DNA of 64,000 nt from Domibacillus enclensis (lineage in GTDB: Bacteria > Bacillota > Bacilli > Bacillales > Domibacillaceae), in assembly GCF_900156125.1 (NCBI RefSeq), contig NZ_FTLX01000008.1:1-64000 (forward strand), read 5' to 3'. Shown here in pieces: positions 42,551-51,590 of the stretch; position 1 is the first letter of the stretch; each line of letters begins with the position of its first letter. A model generated the notes under the pieces. That model had not been told where the DNA came from and made no database searches. It saw nothing but the letters and a program-made list of their open reading frames with translations. The position numbers and the translations under genes are program-made.

Positions 42551-43150
42551 GTGGATACAACGTTCTTCAACACGATGATCAACACAACTGCTGCCAAAGC
42601 CGCCACTGGAACCCCCTCATCCCCTTTGTCTTCCGGGATGGGCACCAACGCCGTGTTTGGTTCGATTTTACAGCAGGCGCTGGCGCAGGGTCTGCAAATC
42701 GTCCAGTCCGATGCCGCACCCGCTAAGCCGGCTCTTTATACAAAAGCAGGCGCGGATCTTGTGAACGCCCCTGTGACTGATTTTGATGATATTATTACCC
42801 GCGCAGCTGAGCAGTTCAATGTTCCTAAAAAGCTGATTCAGTCGGTGATCAAGCAGGAGTCCAACTTCAACCCGAATGCGGTCAGCCACGCCGGAGCAAC
42901 CGGCTTGATGCAGCTGATGCCTGGCACAGCGAGCTATCTCGGCGTCCATAACTCTACCGATCCCGAGCAAAACGTGTTCGGCGGCACTAAATATTTACGG
43001 CAAATGCTTGATATGTTTGGCGGTGACATTTCGCTGGCACTTGCGGCATATAATGCAGGACCCGGAAATGTAAAGAAATACGACGGCATCCCGCCATTCA
43101 ATGAAACACAAAACTATGTGAAAAAAGTAACCGGCTACTACAATGCGTAG
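42551..43150 (+). CDS. cwlQ: Lytic transglycosylase CwlQ (YjbJ-like)
   Basis: A 199-residue protein with a C-terminal SLT domain: catalytic Glu103 in SVIKQESNFNPNAVSHAGATGLMQLMPGTA and LALAAYNAGPGNVKKY. The first 75 residues are Thr/Ala/Ser-rich and show no signal peptide, as in B. subtilis CwlQ (bifunctional muramidase/transglycosylase). It should cleave peptidoglycan glycan strands; its route outside the cell is unclear. GTG start follows GGAGGAAACTAAC one base after the yjbK stop. Confidence 0.82.
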   Translation: MDTTFFNTMINTTAAKAATGTPSSPLSSGMGTNAVFGSILQQALAQGLQIVQSDAAPAKPALYTKAGADLVNAPVTDFDDIITRAAEQFNVPKKLIQSVIKQESNFNPNAVSHAGATGLMQLMPGTASYLGVHNSTDPEQNVFGGTKYLRQMLDMFGGDISLALAAYNAGPGNVKKYDGIPPFNETQNYVKKVTGYYNA

Positions 43151-43166
43151 AGCCGGCTTTTTTCTT
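43130..43166 (+). terminator. Terminator-like hairpin at the cwlQ stop
   Basis: CCGGCTAC pairs with GTAGAGCCGG (two-base bulge) and is followed by TTTTTTC. Confidence 0.5.
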
Positions 43167-43269
43167 CACCCTGAAAAGAGATTTCGTGAGCCTTCAATCC
43201 TATCATTTGTTTTATGACAGAAGCCTTGTTAAAATAAATATACATTACGAGGAAAAAGGAGTCACGTTT

Positions 43270-43668
43270 ATGGCCGAGCAATCCAATGTTCCATTCGACA
43301 TCATTGGCGAGAAACAGCTTTCAGAACTGGTTGACGTTTTTTACAGCCGCGTTTCGCAGCATCCGGATCTTGCGCCGATTTTTCCCGATGATTTAACTGA
43401 AACGGCCCGAAAGCAAAAGCAGTTTTTAACTCAATTTTTAGGTGGTCCTTCCCTATATACAAATGAACACGGGCACCCGATGCTCCGGGCACGACATATG
43501 CCTTTTCCGATCACGCCAGCGCGCGCAGCTGCCTGGCTTGCGTGTATGGAATCCGCAATGGAAGATGTGCAGCTAACCGGCGAATTGCGTGCTTTCTTTT
43601 TTGAGCGACTTAAACAAACGGCCTATCATATGGTGAACCGGCCGGATGATGAGGGTGATGTTCTGTGA
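43270..43668 (+). CDS. yjbI: Truncated haemoglobin, group II (YjbI)
   Basis: A 132-residue 2-on-2 globin: PFDIIGEKQLSELVDVFYSRVSQHPDLAPIF (helices A-B), the GGPSLYTNEHG turn and proximal His76 in LRARHMPFPITP, with a Trp in AAAWLACM (G8). It binds heme and oxygen or NO. The ATG follows AAAAAGGAGTCACGTTT. Its stop overlaps the spxH start (GTGA), so the two are translationally coupled; the pairing with spxH is conserved in Bacillus. Confidence 0.9.
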   Translation: MAEQSNVPFDIIGEKQLSELVDVFYSRVSQHPDLAPIFPDDLTETARKQKQFLTQFLGGPSLYTNEHGHPMLRARHMPFPITPARAAAWLACMESAMEDVQLTGELRAFFFERLKQTAYHMVNRPDDEGDVL

Positions 43669-44492
43669 ATTCAATGCAACTCTCTGAACGGATTTGTTCC
43701 GCGCGGCAAAAGCCGCTTGAATTGTATGTATTTGTTGATCCGCTTTGTTCAGAATGCTGGTCACTCGATCCGATTGTCCGGAAGCTGCAGATTGAATACG
43801 GACATTATTTTAAATTAAAGCAAGTGCTGACTGGTAAGCTTACCTCTTTAAATGCTGTACGGCGGCCGCTTGCGGTAGAGAGAAACGGTCTGGTCTGCGA
43901 GGAATCGGTTTGGGTTGATGATTCTGCATCATCTCCCTTTCTTGCCTCTATTGCGATCAAAGCAGCCGAATTGCAGGGGAAACGAGCGGGAAGCAAATTT
44001 TTGCGGAAATTTCAGGAGCAGCTTTTTCTGGACAAGGAAAATGTGGCGGATGCTGCTATATTAAATCGCTGCGCCGAAGAAGCGGGTCTCGACACGAGTG
44101 AATTTTTAAATGATCTGTATTCAGCGGGCGCGACAAAAGCCTTTCAATGTGATTTAGCGATCACCTGTGAAATGGATGTAGAGCAAACGCCGACCATTGT
44201 CTTTTTTAATGAACGAATTGAAGAGGAAGGCATTAAAATATCCGGATTGTATTCCTATGATATTTACGTGCAGATTCTGCAGGAAATGCTCGAGGAAATA
44301 CCAGAGCCGCTCGAGCCGCCTTCTCTTGGAGAATTCATGCAGTACTTCCGCATCGCTGCCACAAACGAAATAAGCGGTGTTTACGACTGGACAGACGCGC
44401 AAACAGAATGCGAAATGAAAAAGCTTCTGCTGCAGCGAAAGGTCCGCAAGATCAATACAAAGCACGGCACCTTTTGGGAATATATGCAATAA
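43665..44492 (+). CDS. spxH: ClpXP adaptor SpxH (YjbH)
   Basis: A 275-residue DsbA/thioredoxin-like protein that delivers Spx to ClpXP for degradation. FVDPLCSECWSLDP holds a CxxC pair (Cys28, Cys31) and QTPTIVFFN supplies the cis-Pro loop; C-terminal helices follow. GTG start after GAGGGTGATGTTCT overlaps the globin gene stop. Its client Spx is encoded 4 kb away. Confidence 0.9.
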   Translation: MNSMQLSERICSARQKPLELYVFVDPLCSECWSLDPIVRKLQIEYGHYFKLKQVLTGKLTSLNAVRRPLAVERNGLVCEESVWVDDSASSPFLASIAIKAAELQGKRAGSKFLRKFQEQLFLDKENVADAAILNRCAEEAGLDTSEFLNDLYSAGATKAFQCDLAITCEMDVEQTPTIVFFNERIEEEGIKISGLYSYDIYVQILQEMLEEIPEPLEPPSLGEFMQYFRIAATNEISGVYDWTDAQTECEMKKLLLQRKVRKINTKHGTFWEYMQ

Positions 44493-44493
44493 A

Positions 44494-44525
44494 AAAACGC
44501 CAGTATCGATACTGGCGTTTTTTTA
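44494..44525. terminator. Bidirectional intrinsic terminator after spxH
   Basis: A 28-bp perfect palindrome centred on CCAGTATCGATACTGG with flanking A and T runs. Confidence 0.88.
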
Positions 44526-44537
44526 TAGAGAAAACAG

Positions 44538-44565
44538 AAAAAGCCCCGCCGAGGCGGAGCTTTTT
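44538..44565. terminator. Second hairpin in spxH-pepF gap
   Basis: AAAAAGC...GCTTTTT with G+C-rich CCCGCC/GCGGAG stem (one mismatch). It suits the minus-strand pepF transcript as well. Confidence 0.6.
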
Positions 44566-44739
44566 CTTACGAACAAAGGGGATGGGAGAAATTTTTCACG
44601 GTCAAACAAAGGGGTATATGTTTGTTTGTGATCAACTTCACGACCTCATCGTACCATGCATGGCACGTTTTTTGCAAGAGATGCCTATCCCGTTCACAAC
44701 ATTGTCAAAAAAATGGATTTGATAGCGTTAACTGACAAA

Positions 44740-46554
44740 TTAACCCAATAAATTTTCCATTTCTTCAAGCGATTCTTCGAACACACGGCACGCCGCTTCG
44801 ATGGCATCCGCTTCTGTCATATCTACACCCGCGCGCTTCAGCACCTCAATCGGATCAGCCGAGCTGCCGGCTTTTAAAAACTCATGAATGTAGCGGTTCG
44901 CTGCCGGCTCGCCGTCCTCCAAAATTTGCGACGACAACGCAATCGCAGCACTTAAGCCGGTTGCGTATTGATACACATAGTAGTTGTAGTAAAAATGCGG
45001 GATACGCGCCCACTCCAACGCAATTTCTTCATCAATGACCATCTCATCGCCGAAATACTTTTTGTTCAGCTCATAATAAGCGGCACTTAGTCCATCCGCT
45101 GTTAACGCTTCCCCATTTTGCGCTTTTTCATGTACAAGATGTTCGAACTCTGCAAACATCGTCTGACGGAAAACCGTTCCACGGAATGTTTCCAGAAAAT
45201 GATTCAGTAAGTATATGCGTTTTTTTTCGTCGTCCGTTGTTTTCAGCAGGTAATCGTTTAAAATCGATTCATTGCATGTCGAGGCTACTTCAGCCACGAA
45301 AATAGAGTAGTCTCCGTAAATATAAGGCTGATTTTCACGCGTGTAGTAGCTGTGAATGCTGTGGCCAAATTCGTGAGCCAGCGTAAACAAGTTGTTGACG
45401 TTATCCTGCCAGTTCATTAATACATACGGATTGGTCCCGTATGCACCCGATGAATACGCTCCGCTCCGCTTTCCTTTGTTTTCAACGACATCCACCCAGC
45501 GGCTTTCCAGTCCTTTTGTTAAAATGTCGTTGTACTCGTTTCCAAGCGGCTGCAGCCCTTTTTGAAGCAGGTCTTTTGCTTCCTCATACGTAACATCGAA
45601 CTTGCCTTCTGCCACGAGCGGCGTATACAAATCATACATATGCAGCTCATCAAGCCCGAGCACCTTTTTGCGCAAGGCAACGTACCGGTGCAGAAGCGGA
45701 AGGTTTTTGTTGATGGTTCCAACAAGATTGTCATACACCGCTTCCGGAATATGATTGCGGGAAAGCGCCGCTTCACGGGCACTGTTATAATGGCGGACCT
45801 TTGCCGAGAAATTGTCTTTTTTAATTTGACCGGACAATGTCGACGCAAATGTGTTTTTAAACGATCCGTATGTGGCATAAACCGCTTTAAACGCTTCTTC
45901 TCTTACACGGCGGTCAGAGGATTCCAGAAAACGCACATAGTTGCCGTGCGTAATCTGCACATTTTCCCCGTTTTCATCTTTAATGACCGGGAACTCCAAA
46001 TCGGCATTATTCAGCATGCCAAATGTTGTACTGGATGAACCGAGCACGTCTGATGCCTGCGCCAGTAAATTTTCTTCTGCGGCTGACAAAATATGCGGCC
46101 GCTGTTTATTTAAATCGTCCAGCACTTTTTTGTATAGTTGAAGCGGCTCAAAAGAAGCAACAAAGCCGTTGACCTTTTCTTCCTCGATCGATAAAATTTC
46201 CGGATCCGCAAAGGAAAGCGCACCAGCAATTTGCGTATACAGCATTTTAGCCCGGTCGTTCATGCCCTGGTAGTGCGCATTTTGTGTATCTTCATCGTAC
46301 CGCATGTGCGCGTACGTATACAATCTGCCCATCCGCTCAAGCAGCACGTCCTGCCAGGAGAAAAAGGCATGCATCTGCTCTGCACTATTGCCAAGTGTTC
46401 CGTTGTAAGAAGCAGCTTCTCCAGCCAGTTCCTGAATCGATTGAAATTCCGTTTCCCACTCTTCATCCGTCGAAAAAATATCTTCTAGCCGCCATTTCAG
46501 CTCTTCCGGTACCTCAGAACGAGCCGGCAGCTGCTTTACTCCACTATCAGCCAT
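44740..46554 (-). CDS. pepF: Oligoendopeptidase F (M3B family)
   Basis: A 604-residue zinc metallopeptidase with the catalytic motif LAHEFGHSIHSYY (HExxH) and third ligand in FVAEVASTCNES. It degrades peptides of about 7-17 residues in the cytosol. The ATG follows AAGGGAGGTTTTTTT; a longer frame start overlaps the coiA stop region and lacks a ribosome site. It follows coiA on the same strand. Confidence 0.93.
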   Translation of the reverse strand: MADSGVKQLPARSEVPEELKWRLEDIFSTDEEWETEFQSIQELAGEAASYNGTLGNSAEQMHAFFSWQDVLLERMGRLYTYAHMRYDEDTQNAHYQGMNDRAKMLYTQIAGALSFADPEILSIEEEKVNGFVASFEPLQLYKKVLDDLNKQRPHILSAAEENLLAQASDVLGSSSTTFGMLNNADLEFPVIKDENGENVQITHGNYVRFLESSDRRVREEAFKAVYATYGSFKNTFASTLSGQIKKDNFSAKVRHYNSAREAALSRNHIPEAVYDNLVGTINKNLPLLHRYVALRKKVLGLDELHMYDLYTPLVAEGKFDVTYEEAKDLLQKGLQPLGNEYNDILTKGLESRWVDVVENKGKRSGAYSSGAYGTNPYVLMNWQDNVNNLFTLAHEFGHSIHSYYTRENQPYIYGDYSIFVAEVASTCNESILNDYLLKTTDDEKKRIYLLNHFLETFRGTVFRQTMFAEFEHLVHEKAQNGEALTADGLSAAYYELNKKYFGDEMVIDEEIALEWARIPHFYYNYYVYQYATGLSAAIALSSQILEDGEPAANRYIHEFLKAGSSADPIEVLKRAGVDMTEADAIEAACRVFEESLEEMENLLG

Positions 46555-46618
46555 AAAAAAACCTCCCTTTATGTATAACCATTCTCCTTCCTCATTATAT
46601 ATTCCTTTCGAGTGCACC

Positions 46619-47740
46619 TCAAAACATTAGCCTGCTGGTCAGCTTTTCTCCAAATACTTTTACAAACTGCTCTTCCTTCTGCAGCTTGTGAAACATCGTC
46701 GAGCTGTCAGCGGTCGCGTTCGAAATGCCTAATTCATTGATCAGCGCCATGTATTCAGCGGCAGCTGCTTCAGGTGTGACGTCTGGCGCAAGCGGCAACG
46801 GCTGTTCCTTTAAATGCCCTGCTTTAATGCGAGAGCGGATAATGTCTTCCACTGGCCGCTTATGCTGCTCTGCTAAAAGGTAAAACTGCCATTCAATCGG
46901 ATGGCTCCTGATGGACATGCCACTCGGCACAGGCAATCCAACAAATTCCGGCAATAAATACGGATTGCGCCTGGAGGCATATACAGCTTTGAAAAACGGG
47001 TGGCTTCGTCCCTGCTGAAAATAAAGCGATTGATCGATCCACCTTCTTTTTTCGTCAAAAAACGCCTGCAAAGGAAATGGGGCTGCCGCTTTAAACGGGA
47101 TTGAAGGCGGAAAGGTCATGTCCTCCACTTTTGCAAAGCGGCACGATGCGGTACAAAGTGAGGGCGTAAGAGGCATAATGTGTTCAAAAATCGTAAACAT
47201 CTTTCGGTCCGGACAATAAGAAATGAAATAAAACCCCAGTTGAGCGTTATAGCGTAAAAACAAACGCTGAAAGGGCGACAGCTTGATGTACGTCCCTTTT
47301 CGCTCAACCGCCTTGCCTCCATATATCCAAAAAGGCGTTAAGTTTTTGGCCGTATACTTATCCGTCCGCTCTTTAAAAAGAGAGGCTGGAATGGAGGAAC
47401 ATTGATATTCTACGGCGATGCGGCCGGTTAAAATATCAGGGCGCTGCGATTGATCCGGCAGACGCGCTTCCATTTGCGCTTCAGCGGTTTTCGTAATCCA
47501 TTGAAATAAATCGCTTTTCCCGGCGAGGTGACGAGGGGATTCAGGTTCTGAGAACGAGTCACAAGAAGTGGAGGAAACGTGGGCAAAATGCGGAATATTG
47601 ATTTCTCCCGCTTTTACGATAACCGGGCTTTCGCATTGAGGGCAAAAATGTGGAATTTCTTTTAAGCGGGTGGCCAGTGCTTTTGCTTGGGGTCCAGCCA
47701 GCACAACGGCTTCGCCATGTGCGTCTACTGCTGACAGCAT
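46619..47740 (-). CDS. coiA: Competence protein CoiA
   Basis: A 373-residue protein required for recombination of transformed DNA. An N-terminal Cys/His zinc segment (CPQCESPVIVKAGEINIPHFAH) precedes a nuclease-like domain with SQRPDILTGRIAVEYQCSSI, a PD-(D/E)XK-type core, and a variable C-terminal half. ATG after AAGGGAGTGATATTGGT. It lies between mecA and pepF as in B. subtilis. Confidence 0.88.
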   Translation of the reverse strand: MLSAVDAHGEAVVLAGPQAKALATRLKEIPHFCPQCESPVIVKAGEINIPHFAHVSSTSCDSFSEPESPRHLAGKSDLFQWITKTAEAQMEARLPDQSQRPDILTGRIAVEYQCSSIPASLFKERTDKYTAKNLTPFWIYGGKAVERKGTYIKLSPFQRLFLRYNAQLGFYFISYCPDRKMFTIFEHIMPLTPSLCTASCRFAKVEDMTFPPSIPFKAAAPFPLQAFFDEKRRWIDQSLYFQQGRSHPFFKAVYASRRNPYLLPEFVGLPVPSGMSIRSHPIEWQFYLLAEQHKRPVEDIIRSRIKAGHLKEQPLPLAPDVTPEAAAAEYMALINELGISNATADSSTMFHKLQKEEQFVKVFGEKLTSRLMF

Positions 47741-47807
47741 ACCAATATCACTCCCTTTCTTAGTGTATCATTCGACAGCACGAAGAAAGTTCCTCCATTT
47801 GAACAAA

Positions 47808-47835
47808 AAAAGATCCTCTCGATTGCTCAAGAGGA
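47808..47835 (-). terminator. Intrinsic terminator after mecA
   Basis: On the minus strand TCCTCT/AGAGGA with a ten-base loop followed by TCTTTTTTTG. Confidence 0.65.
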
Positions 47836-47841
47836 AAAGAA

Positions 47842-48483
47842 TTATGAAAAATATTGGCGAACCGTTTCAAACACATTGTCCGGCATGACGGTTGTGCCGT
47901 ATTCCTGAAGCGTATGAATCGTCATTTTTGATTCATGCGTATATTCAAGCAGCATGCTGAGTGCATCATCAATATCTTCTTCCTGAAAGCGCTCTTCGTC
48001 AAACTCAACAAATAAGTAATAACGATTTTCGTGCGCGTATAATGACGTTGTCAAGTGATCGAGACCGCCGCGATTGGCCAGCGCGATAACGTCTTCAAAA
48101 TCGCGGAAGGCAAGAACGAAATCAAGCGGTGTGTGATCTTCTTCCGAACGGTCAAAATGTTCTTCAAGCAAATCTTCAATCTGTCCGTTGACATCCATTT
48201 TATCACTCGTAAATGGCAGCTCCAATCGCTGTCCATCTTTCGTTAAATTCGCTTGTGTTACTAAAATTTCAAGCCCTTTATCAAGCGCATGCACTTGAAT
48301 CCAAAGCGGGCCATCCACTGTGAAATCTTCTTCGTCATGGACTTCTTCCATCATATCCCAGAACAGTTCTTCGCTGCGTTCCCGGTTGTACCAGATTTCT
48401 TCGCGGTCAAAGCCCCGTTCTTCTATATCAATATATGATATGAAAAACTTCACCGTATTGTCATTAATGCGTTCAATTTCCAT
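47842..48483 (-). CDS. mecA: Adaptor protein MecA
   Basis: A 213-residue ClpC adaptor. The N-terminal substrate-binding part is MEIERINDNTVKFFISYIDIEERGFDREEIWYNRERSEELFW, and the C-terminal ClpC-binding part begins LDFVLAFRDFEDVI. It targets ComK for ClpCP degradation and promotes ClpC oligomer assembly. The ATG follows GGGAGAGACCGCACA; the earlier in-frame ATG would place the ribosome site inside the coding frame. Confidence 0.92.
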   Translation of the reverse strand: MEIERINDNTVKFFISYIDIEERGFDREEIWYNRERSEELFWDMMEEVHDEEDFTVDGPLWIQVHALDKGLEILVTQANLTKDGQRLELPFTSDKMDVNGQIEDLLEEHFDRSEEDHTPLDFVLAFRDFEDVIALANRGGLDHLTTSLYAHENRYYLFVEFDEERFQEEDIDDALSMLLEYTHESKMTIHTLQEYGTTVMPDNVFETVRQYFS

Positions 48484-48666
48484 TGTGCGGTCTCTCCCTT
48501 CCATTTAGAGGGTTCACAGGGCTGCGGAAAAACATGATCCCCATCCCTTTGTTCTATTGTATGATAAACATGGTGTAAATGAAAACAGAAAGACTTCTGT
48601 GTTTGCACATTCTAACTGAAATCCCCGCATTCTTCAAGCCGGAGGAGCTTAAAAAAAGCAAAAAAA

Positions 48667-48687
48667 TTCCCGCTGTAACAGCAGGAA
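48667..48687 (-). terminator. Intrinsic terminator after spx
   Basis: TTCCTGCTG/CAGCGGGAA on the minus strand (one G-T pair) followed by TTTTTTT. Confidence 0.8.
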
Positions 48688-48700
48688 CTTTTTTTGTCCA

Positions 48701-49096
48701 TTAGTTGACCATACGCTGCGCTTCAAGAAGCTGGAACGTACGAACTTTTCGTGGCAAGAAGCGGCGGATCTCATCTTCATTATATCCAACTTGCAGGCGC
48801 TTCTCATCCATGATGATCGGACGGCGAAGCAAACCAGGGTTTTGACGAATCAATTCAAACAAATCTTGAAGCGGAAGTGTTTCAAGATCAACATTCAATT
48901 TTTGGAAAATTTTCGAACGAGTTGAAATGATTTCATCCGTTCCATCCTCCGTCATACGCAAAATCTCTTTGATTTCATCAATGCTTAATGGCTCAGAGAA
49001 AATATTGCGTTCCACGTAAGGAATTTCGTGCTCTTCTAACCACGCTTTTGCTTTCCGGCATGATGTGCAGCTTGGTGACGTGTATAGTGTAACCAT
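48701..49096 (-). CDS. spx: Transcriptional regulator Spx
   Basis: A 131-residue ArsC-like protein that binds the RNA polymerase alpha C-terminal domain under disulfide stress. The redox switch is Cys10-Cys13 in [16 protein letters not shown]. The C-terminus ends [13 protein letters not shown], near the ClpXP-recognised tail. ATG follows AAGGAGTGTGAATGAGGA. The 230-bp gap before it holds its own promoter region; yjbC lies upstream on the same strand. Confidence 0.94.
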   Translation of the reverse strand: MVTLYTSPSCTSCRKAKAWLEEHEIPYVERNIFSEPLSIDEIKEILRMTEDGTDEIISTRSKIFQKLNVDLETLPLQDLFELIRQNPGLLRRPIIMDEKRLQVGYNEDEIRRFLPRKVRTFQLLEAQRMVN

Positions 49097-49326
49097 TCCT
49101 CATTCACACTCCTTAATTAAAATGTATAATACCTGTCAATTTGAGGAATTGAACGTTCATGGAGATTTCAAGTGTAAGTGAAACTCCTCAACAACCGGCT
49201 ACATATGTATTATACCATGAAATGACAGCCCATTGAATATCATTTTCATTTGTATTCTGAAATATTTTCTTTACAAATACATTGTACCCGGGGAATGTGT
49301 CAACTAAACGTCAAAGCTGCTTTTTT

Positions 49327-49917
49327 TTACACTTTTTCAAGCGGATCAAACGGTTTTAGTATGTTGTCGCTTCGATTTTCTTCAAATGACAGCGTCTCAT
49401 CGATCGGCGCAAAGGCAGCCCCGTAAATTTCTTTATCTTTATATTTGTGAATGTCCCGGTACGTCTGCACCATCGCATGAAAAATCGTTTCTTCATCTGC
49501 GTCATTGGGACTCCAATATAAAATCTCCATGACAGTTTCCTGGCCGGTTGCAAGCGAACGGCGCCGGTAGCCGATTTTGGTTGCATGCTTGAAATTTTCA
49601 CGCGCATAAAACCGGAGCCGCTTTTCGGTATCCGTATCATCATACTGAACCGGTTCAACTTCAAGAATGACCGGTTTGTTTTTCGACTTTAACTTATCAA
49701 TTAACTTTCTGCCAAGACCTTGCCCGCGGGCATCTTTAGACACAAACAGATAGTCGACAAAAACAAACCCGTCAAACTCCACGTAAATAAGTACGTGATT
49801 TGGCCCTTCATCTTTATGGTATACGTCGCCGCGCTCCGCCAGCAAAACGTCCATCTGTTCCTTTGATTTCATTTCCTCAATCGGAAAATATTGATTTAAT
49901 TTTTCATACCAATTCAT
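49327..49917 (-). CDS. yjbC: GNAT acetyltransferase YjbC
   Basis: A 196-residue N-acetyltransferase-like protein with DYLFVSKDARGQGLGRKLIDKLKSK (acetyl-CoA loop) and a C-terminal extension FAPIDETLSFEENRSDNI. In B. subtilis it forms an operon with spx and is induced by salt stress; here it has the same order. The ATG follows GAGGGAGCAATGCG. The substrate is unknown. Confidence 0.85.
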   Translation of the reverse strand: MNWYEKLNQYFPIEEMKSKEQMDVLLAERGDVYHKDEGPNHVLIYVEFDGFVFVDYLFVSKDARGQGLGRKLIDKLKSKNKPVILEVEPVQYDDTDTEKRLRFYARENFKHATKIGYRRRSLATGQETVMEILYWSPNDADEETIFHAMVQTYRDIHKYKDKEIYGAAFAPIDETLSFEENRSDNILKPFDPLEKV

Positions 49918-49997
49918 CGCATTGCTCCCTCATTTCTGATTTTTTCCTTCATTATATTATAAACATATTTCACCACTTTAAACAAATCCACATAAGA

Positions 49998-50025
49998 AAA
50001 ACGACCCGCTTTAACGAGTCGTTTC
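49998..50025. terminator. Terminator-like hairpin upstream of yjbC
   Basis: AAACGAC/GTCGTTT with an inner CG/CG pair, A-run and T-run. A similar GACCC/GGGTC hairpin covers the oppF stop near 50644-50661. Confidence 0.5.
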
Positions 50026-50112
50026 GTAGTGTTGAAAATCAAACGTGTCAAGGGAATACAGGTGTTTCCTTAGCAAAATAAAGACTATCATCTTTCTAGA
50101 AAAGAACATTCA

Positions 50113-50238
50113 GGGGCTACGGGCTACCGGTTCCGCTTTCCTACTGGGCGAACGCTGAACCAGCCCAAAAACTATGGCTGTTTCACCCTGTCCGCTCGTC
50201 CAGTGGGAGTCTTCACCGGCAACCCTCCGCCCGTAGTG
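50113..50238 (+). repeat. G+C-rich intergenic element, copy 1
   Basis: A non-coding stretch, more G+C-rich than its flanks, bounded by CTACGGGC and GCCCGTAG. The skeleton TCCGCTTTCCTACTGGGCGA ... TTTCACCCTGTCCGCTCG ... GGGAGTCTTCACC is the kind of degenerate sequence I recall as widely scattered in Bacillaceae intergenic DNA. No open frame with a ribosome site. Confidence 0.6.
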
Positions 50239-50409
50239 GTTCTGAAGGTACAGAGAGTATAAAAGACAACTGTTCCTTCAAGAGCTTTTTTCAATTTGAA
50301 GACGCCTATTAATCAAGAACGACCTCTTCCTTTTCTACATCTTGAAAACAGAGAGGGCTTTTCTTTGTCTTTTTTGATAAAAGCGATTCCTTTTTTGATA
50401 TTACAATCT

Positions 50410-50560
50410 GCTTTTCCTCCCCACTAAGGGCGGCTGACGCAGGACGGACACTCCTTGGGGATCAGCGGGTCAGGTGAGATCCACTTTTGACGCGGCAGCG
50501 GCAAAAGTTAGCTCACCGCCCGCCCCCAGGAACGCGCAGTCCTGCAGAAGCCACCCAGAC
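50410..50560 (-). repeat. G+C-rich intergenic element, copy 2 (opposite orientation)
   Basis: Read on the minus strand this shows GGGCGGGCGGTGAGC ... GATCTCACCTGACCCGCTGA ... AAGGAGTGTCC, the same skeleton as copy 1, bounded by GCAGGAC/GTCCTGC inverted repeats (50439-50445 and 50539-50545). Copies 1 and 2 face each other across about 170 bp of AT-rich DNA and fill the 49918-50651 gap. Confidence 0.6.
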
Positions 50561-50651
50561 TGTGTTGGCGCAAGCACATTGGTGTTGAAAAAGCGAAGGT
50601 CACCGGCTGTTCATTGATAAAACCTTTTTTCAACAGAGGAAATGACCCGCG

Positions 50652-51590
50652 TTAAAGGGTCGTTTCGTCGGTTTTCTTATATTCAGCAAACTCTTTTTCA
50701 GAGCAGTAGACGAAATGGCCAGGTGCCACTTCACGCATTTGAACATGATCATCTACTGTATACTGATGCACGTCCGGCGAATACACTTTGCGCGTGCGGC
50801 TCCGTTCATAGTCCGGGTCCGGCAGCGGAATGGCTGACAGCAGCGATTTAGTGTACGGATGAAGCGGGTTTTTGTACAGTACATCGCTTGGAGCTAGCTC
50901 CACCAGCTTGCCGAAATACATCACGCCAATCCGGTCTGAAATGTATTTCACCATGGATAAGTCATGCGCGATAAACAAATAGGTAAGGCCTTTTTCCTTT
51001 TGCAGCTTTTTCATCAGATTGACGACCTGAGCTTGAATTGACACGTCAAGCGCAGAGATCGGCTCATCTGCAATAATAAAATCGGGTTCTACTGCGAGTG
51101 CCCGGGCGATGCCGAGACGCTGGCGCTGTCCGCCTGAAAATTCATGCGGGTACCGGTTCGCGTGCTCCCGGTTTAACCCGACTGTTTGCAGCAGCTCGTA
51201 CACTTTGTTCATCCGGTCTTCCTTTGATTTCGCCAGACCGTGAATATCAATGCCTTCTGCAATAATATCAGCGACCTTTAAGCGCGGATTCAAGGAGGCA
51301 TACGGATCCTGAAAAATCATCTGCATTTTCCGGTTAAATTGCATCAGTTCTTTTCTTGATTTTTTCCCGTGAACGTCTTCCCCGTTAAACAAGACCTGTC
51401 CATCTGTTGCATCATACAAGCGAATCATCGTCCGGCCTGTTGTTGACTTGCCGCAGCCGGATTCCCCGACAAGGCCGAGTGTTTCTCCTTTGTAAATATC
51501 AAAGGAAATATCGTCGACCGCTTTCACCATATTCGGCTTTCCTTCATTAAAATACTGCTTTAATCCTTTTATTTCGAGCAGCTTCTCCAT
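50652..51590 (-). CDS. oppF: Oligopeptide ABC transporter ATP-binding protein OppF
   Basis: A 312-residue ATPase with Walker [11 protein letters not shown]-loop [10 protein letters not shown], signature [15 protein letters not shown], Walker [13 protein letters not shown] and the C-terminal OPN-type segment [17 protein letters not shown]. The gene starts at the last base of oppD. It pairs with OppD to energise oligopeptide uptake, which feeds nutrition and peptide signalling. It is the last gene of the operon. Confidence 0.92.
   Translation of the reverse strand: MEKLLEIKGLKQYFNEGKPNMVKAVDDISFDIYKGETLGLVGESGCGKSTTGRTMIRLYDATDGQVLFNGEDVHGKKSRKELMQFNRKMQMIFQDPYASLNPRLKVADIIAEGIDIHGLAKSKEDRMNKVYELLQTVGLNREHANRYPHEFSGGQRQRLGIARALAVEPDFIIADEPISALDVSIQAQVVNLMKKLQKEKGLTYLFIAHDLSMVKYISDRIGVMYFGKLVELAPSDVLYKNPLHPYTKSLLSAIPLPDPDYERSRTRKVYSPDVHQYTVDDHVQMREVAPGHFVYCSEKEFAEYKKTDETTL

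Noticed and set aside
45562-46038. 158-residue plus-strand gene
   Set aside because: It is wholly antisense to pepF with no ribosome site; a shadow frame.
50400-50640. rRNA fragment or coding DNA
   Set aside because: The high G+C raised the question, but no conserved rRNA segment and no frame with a ribosome site is present; the repeat interpretation fits better.
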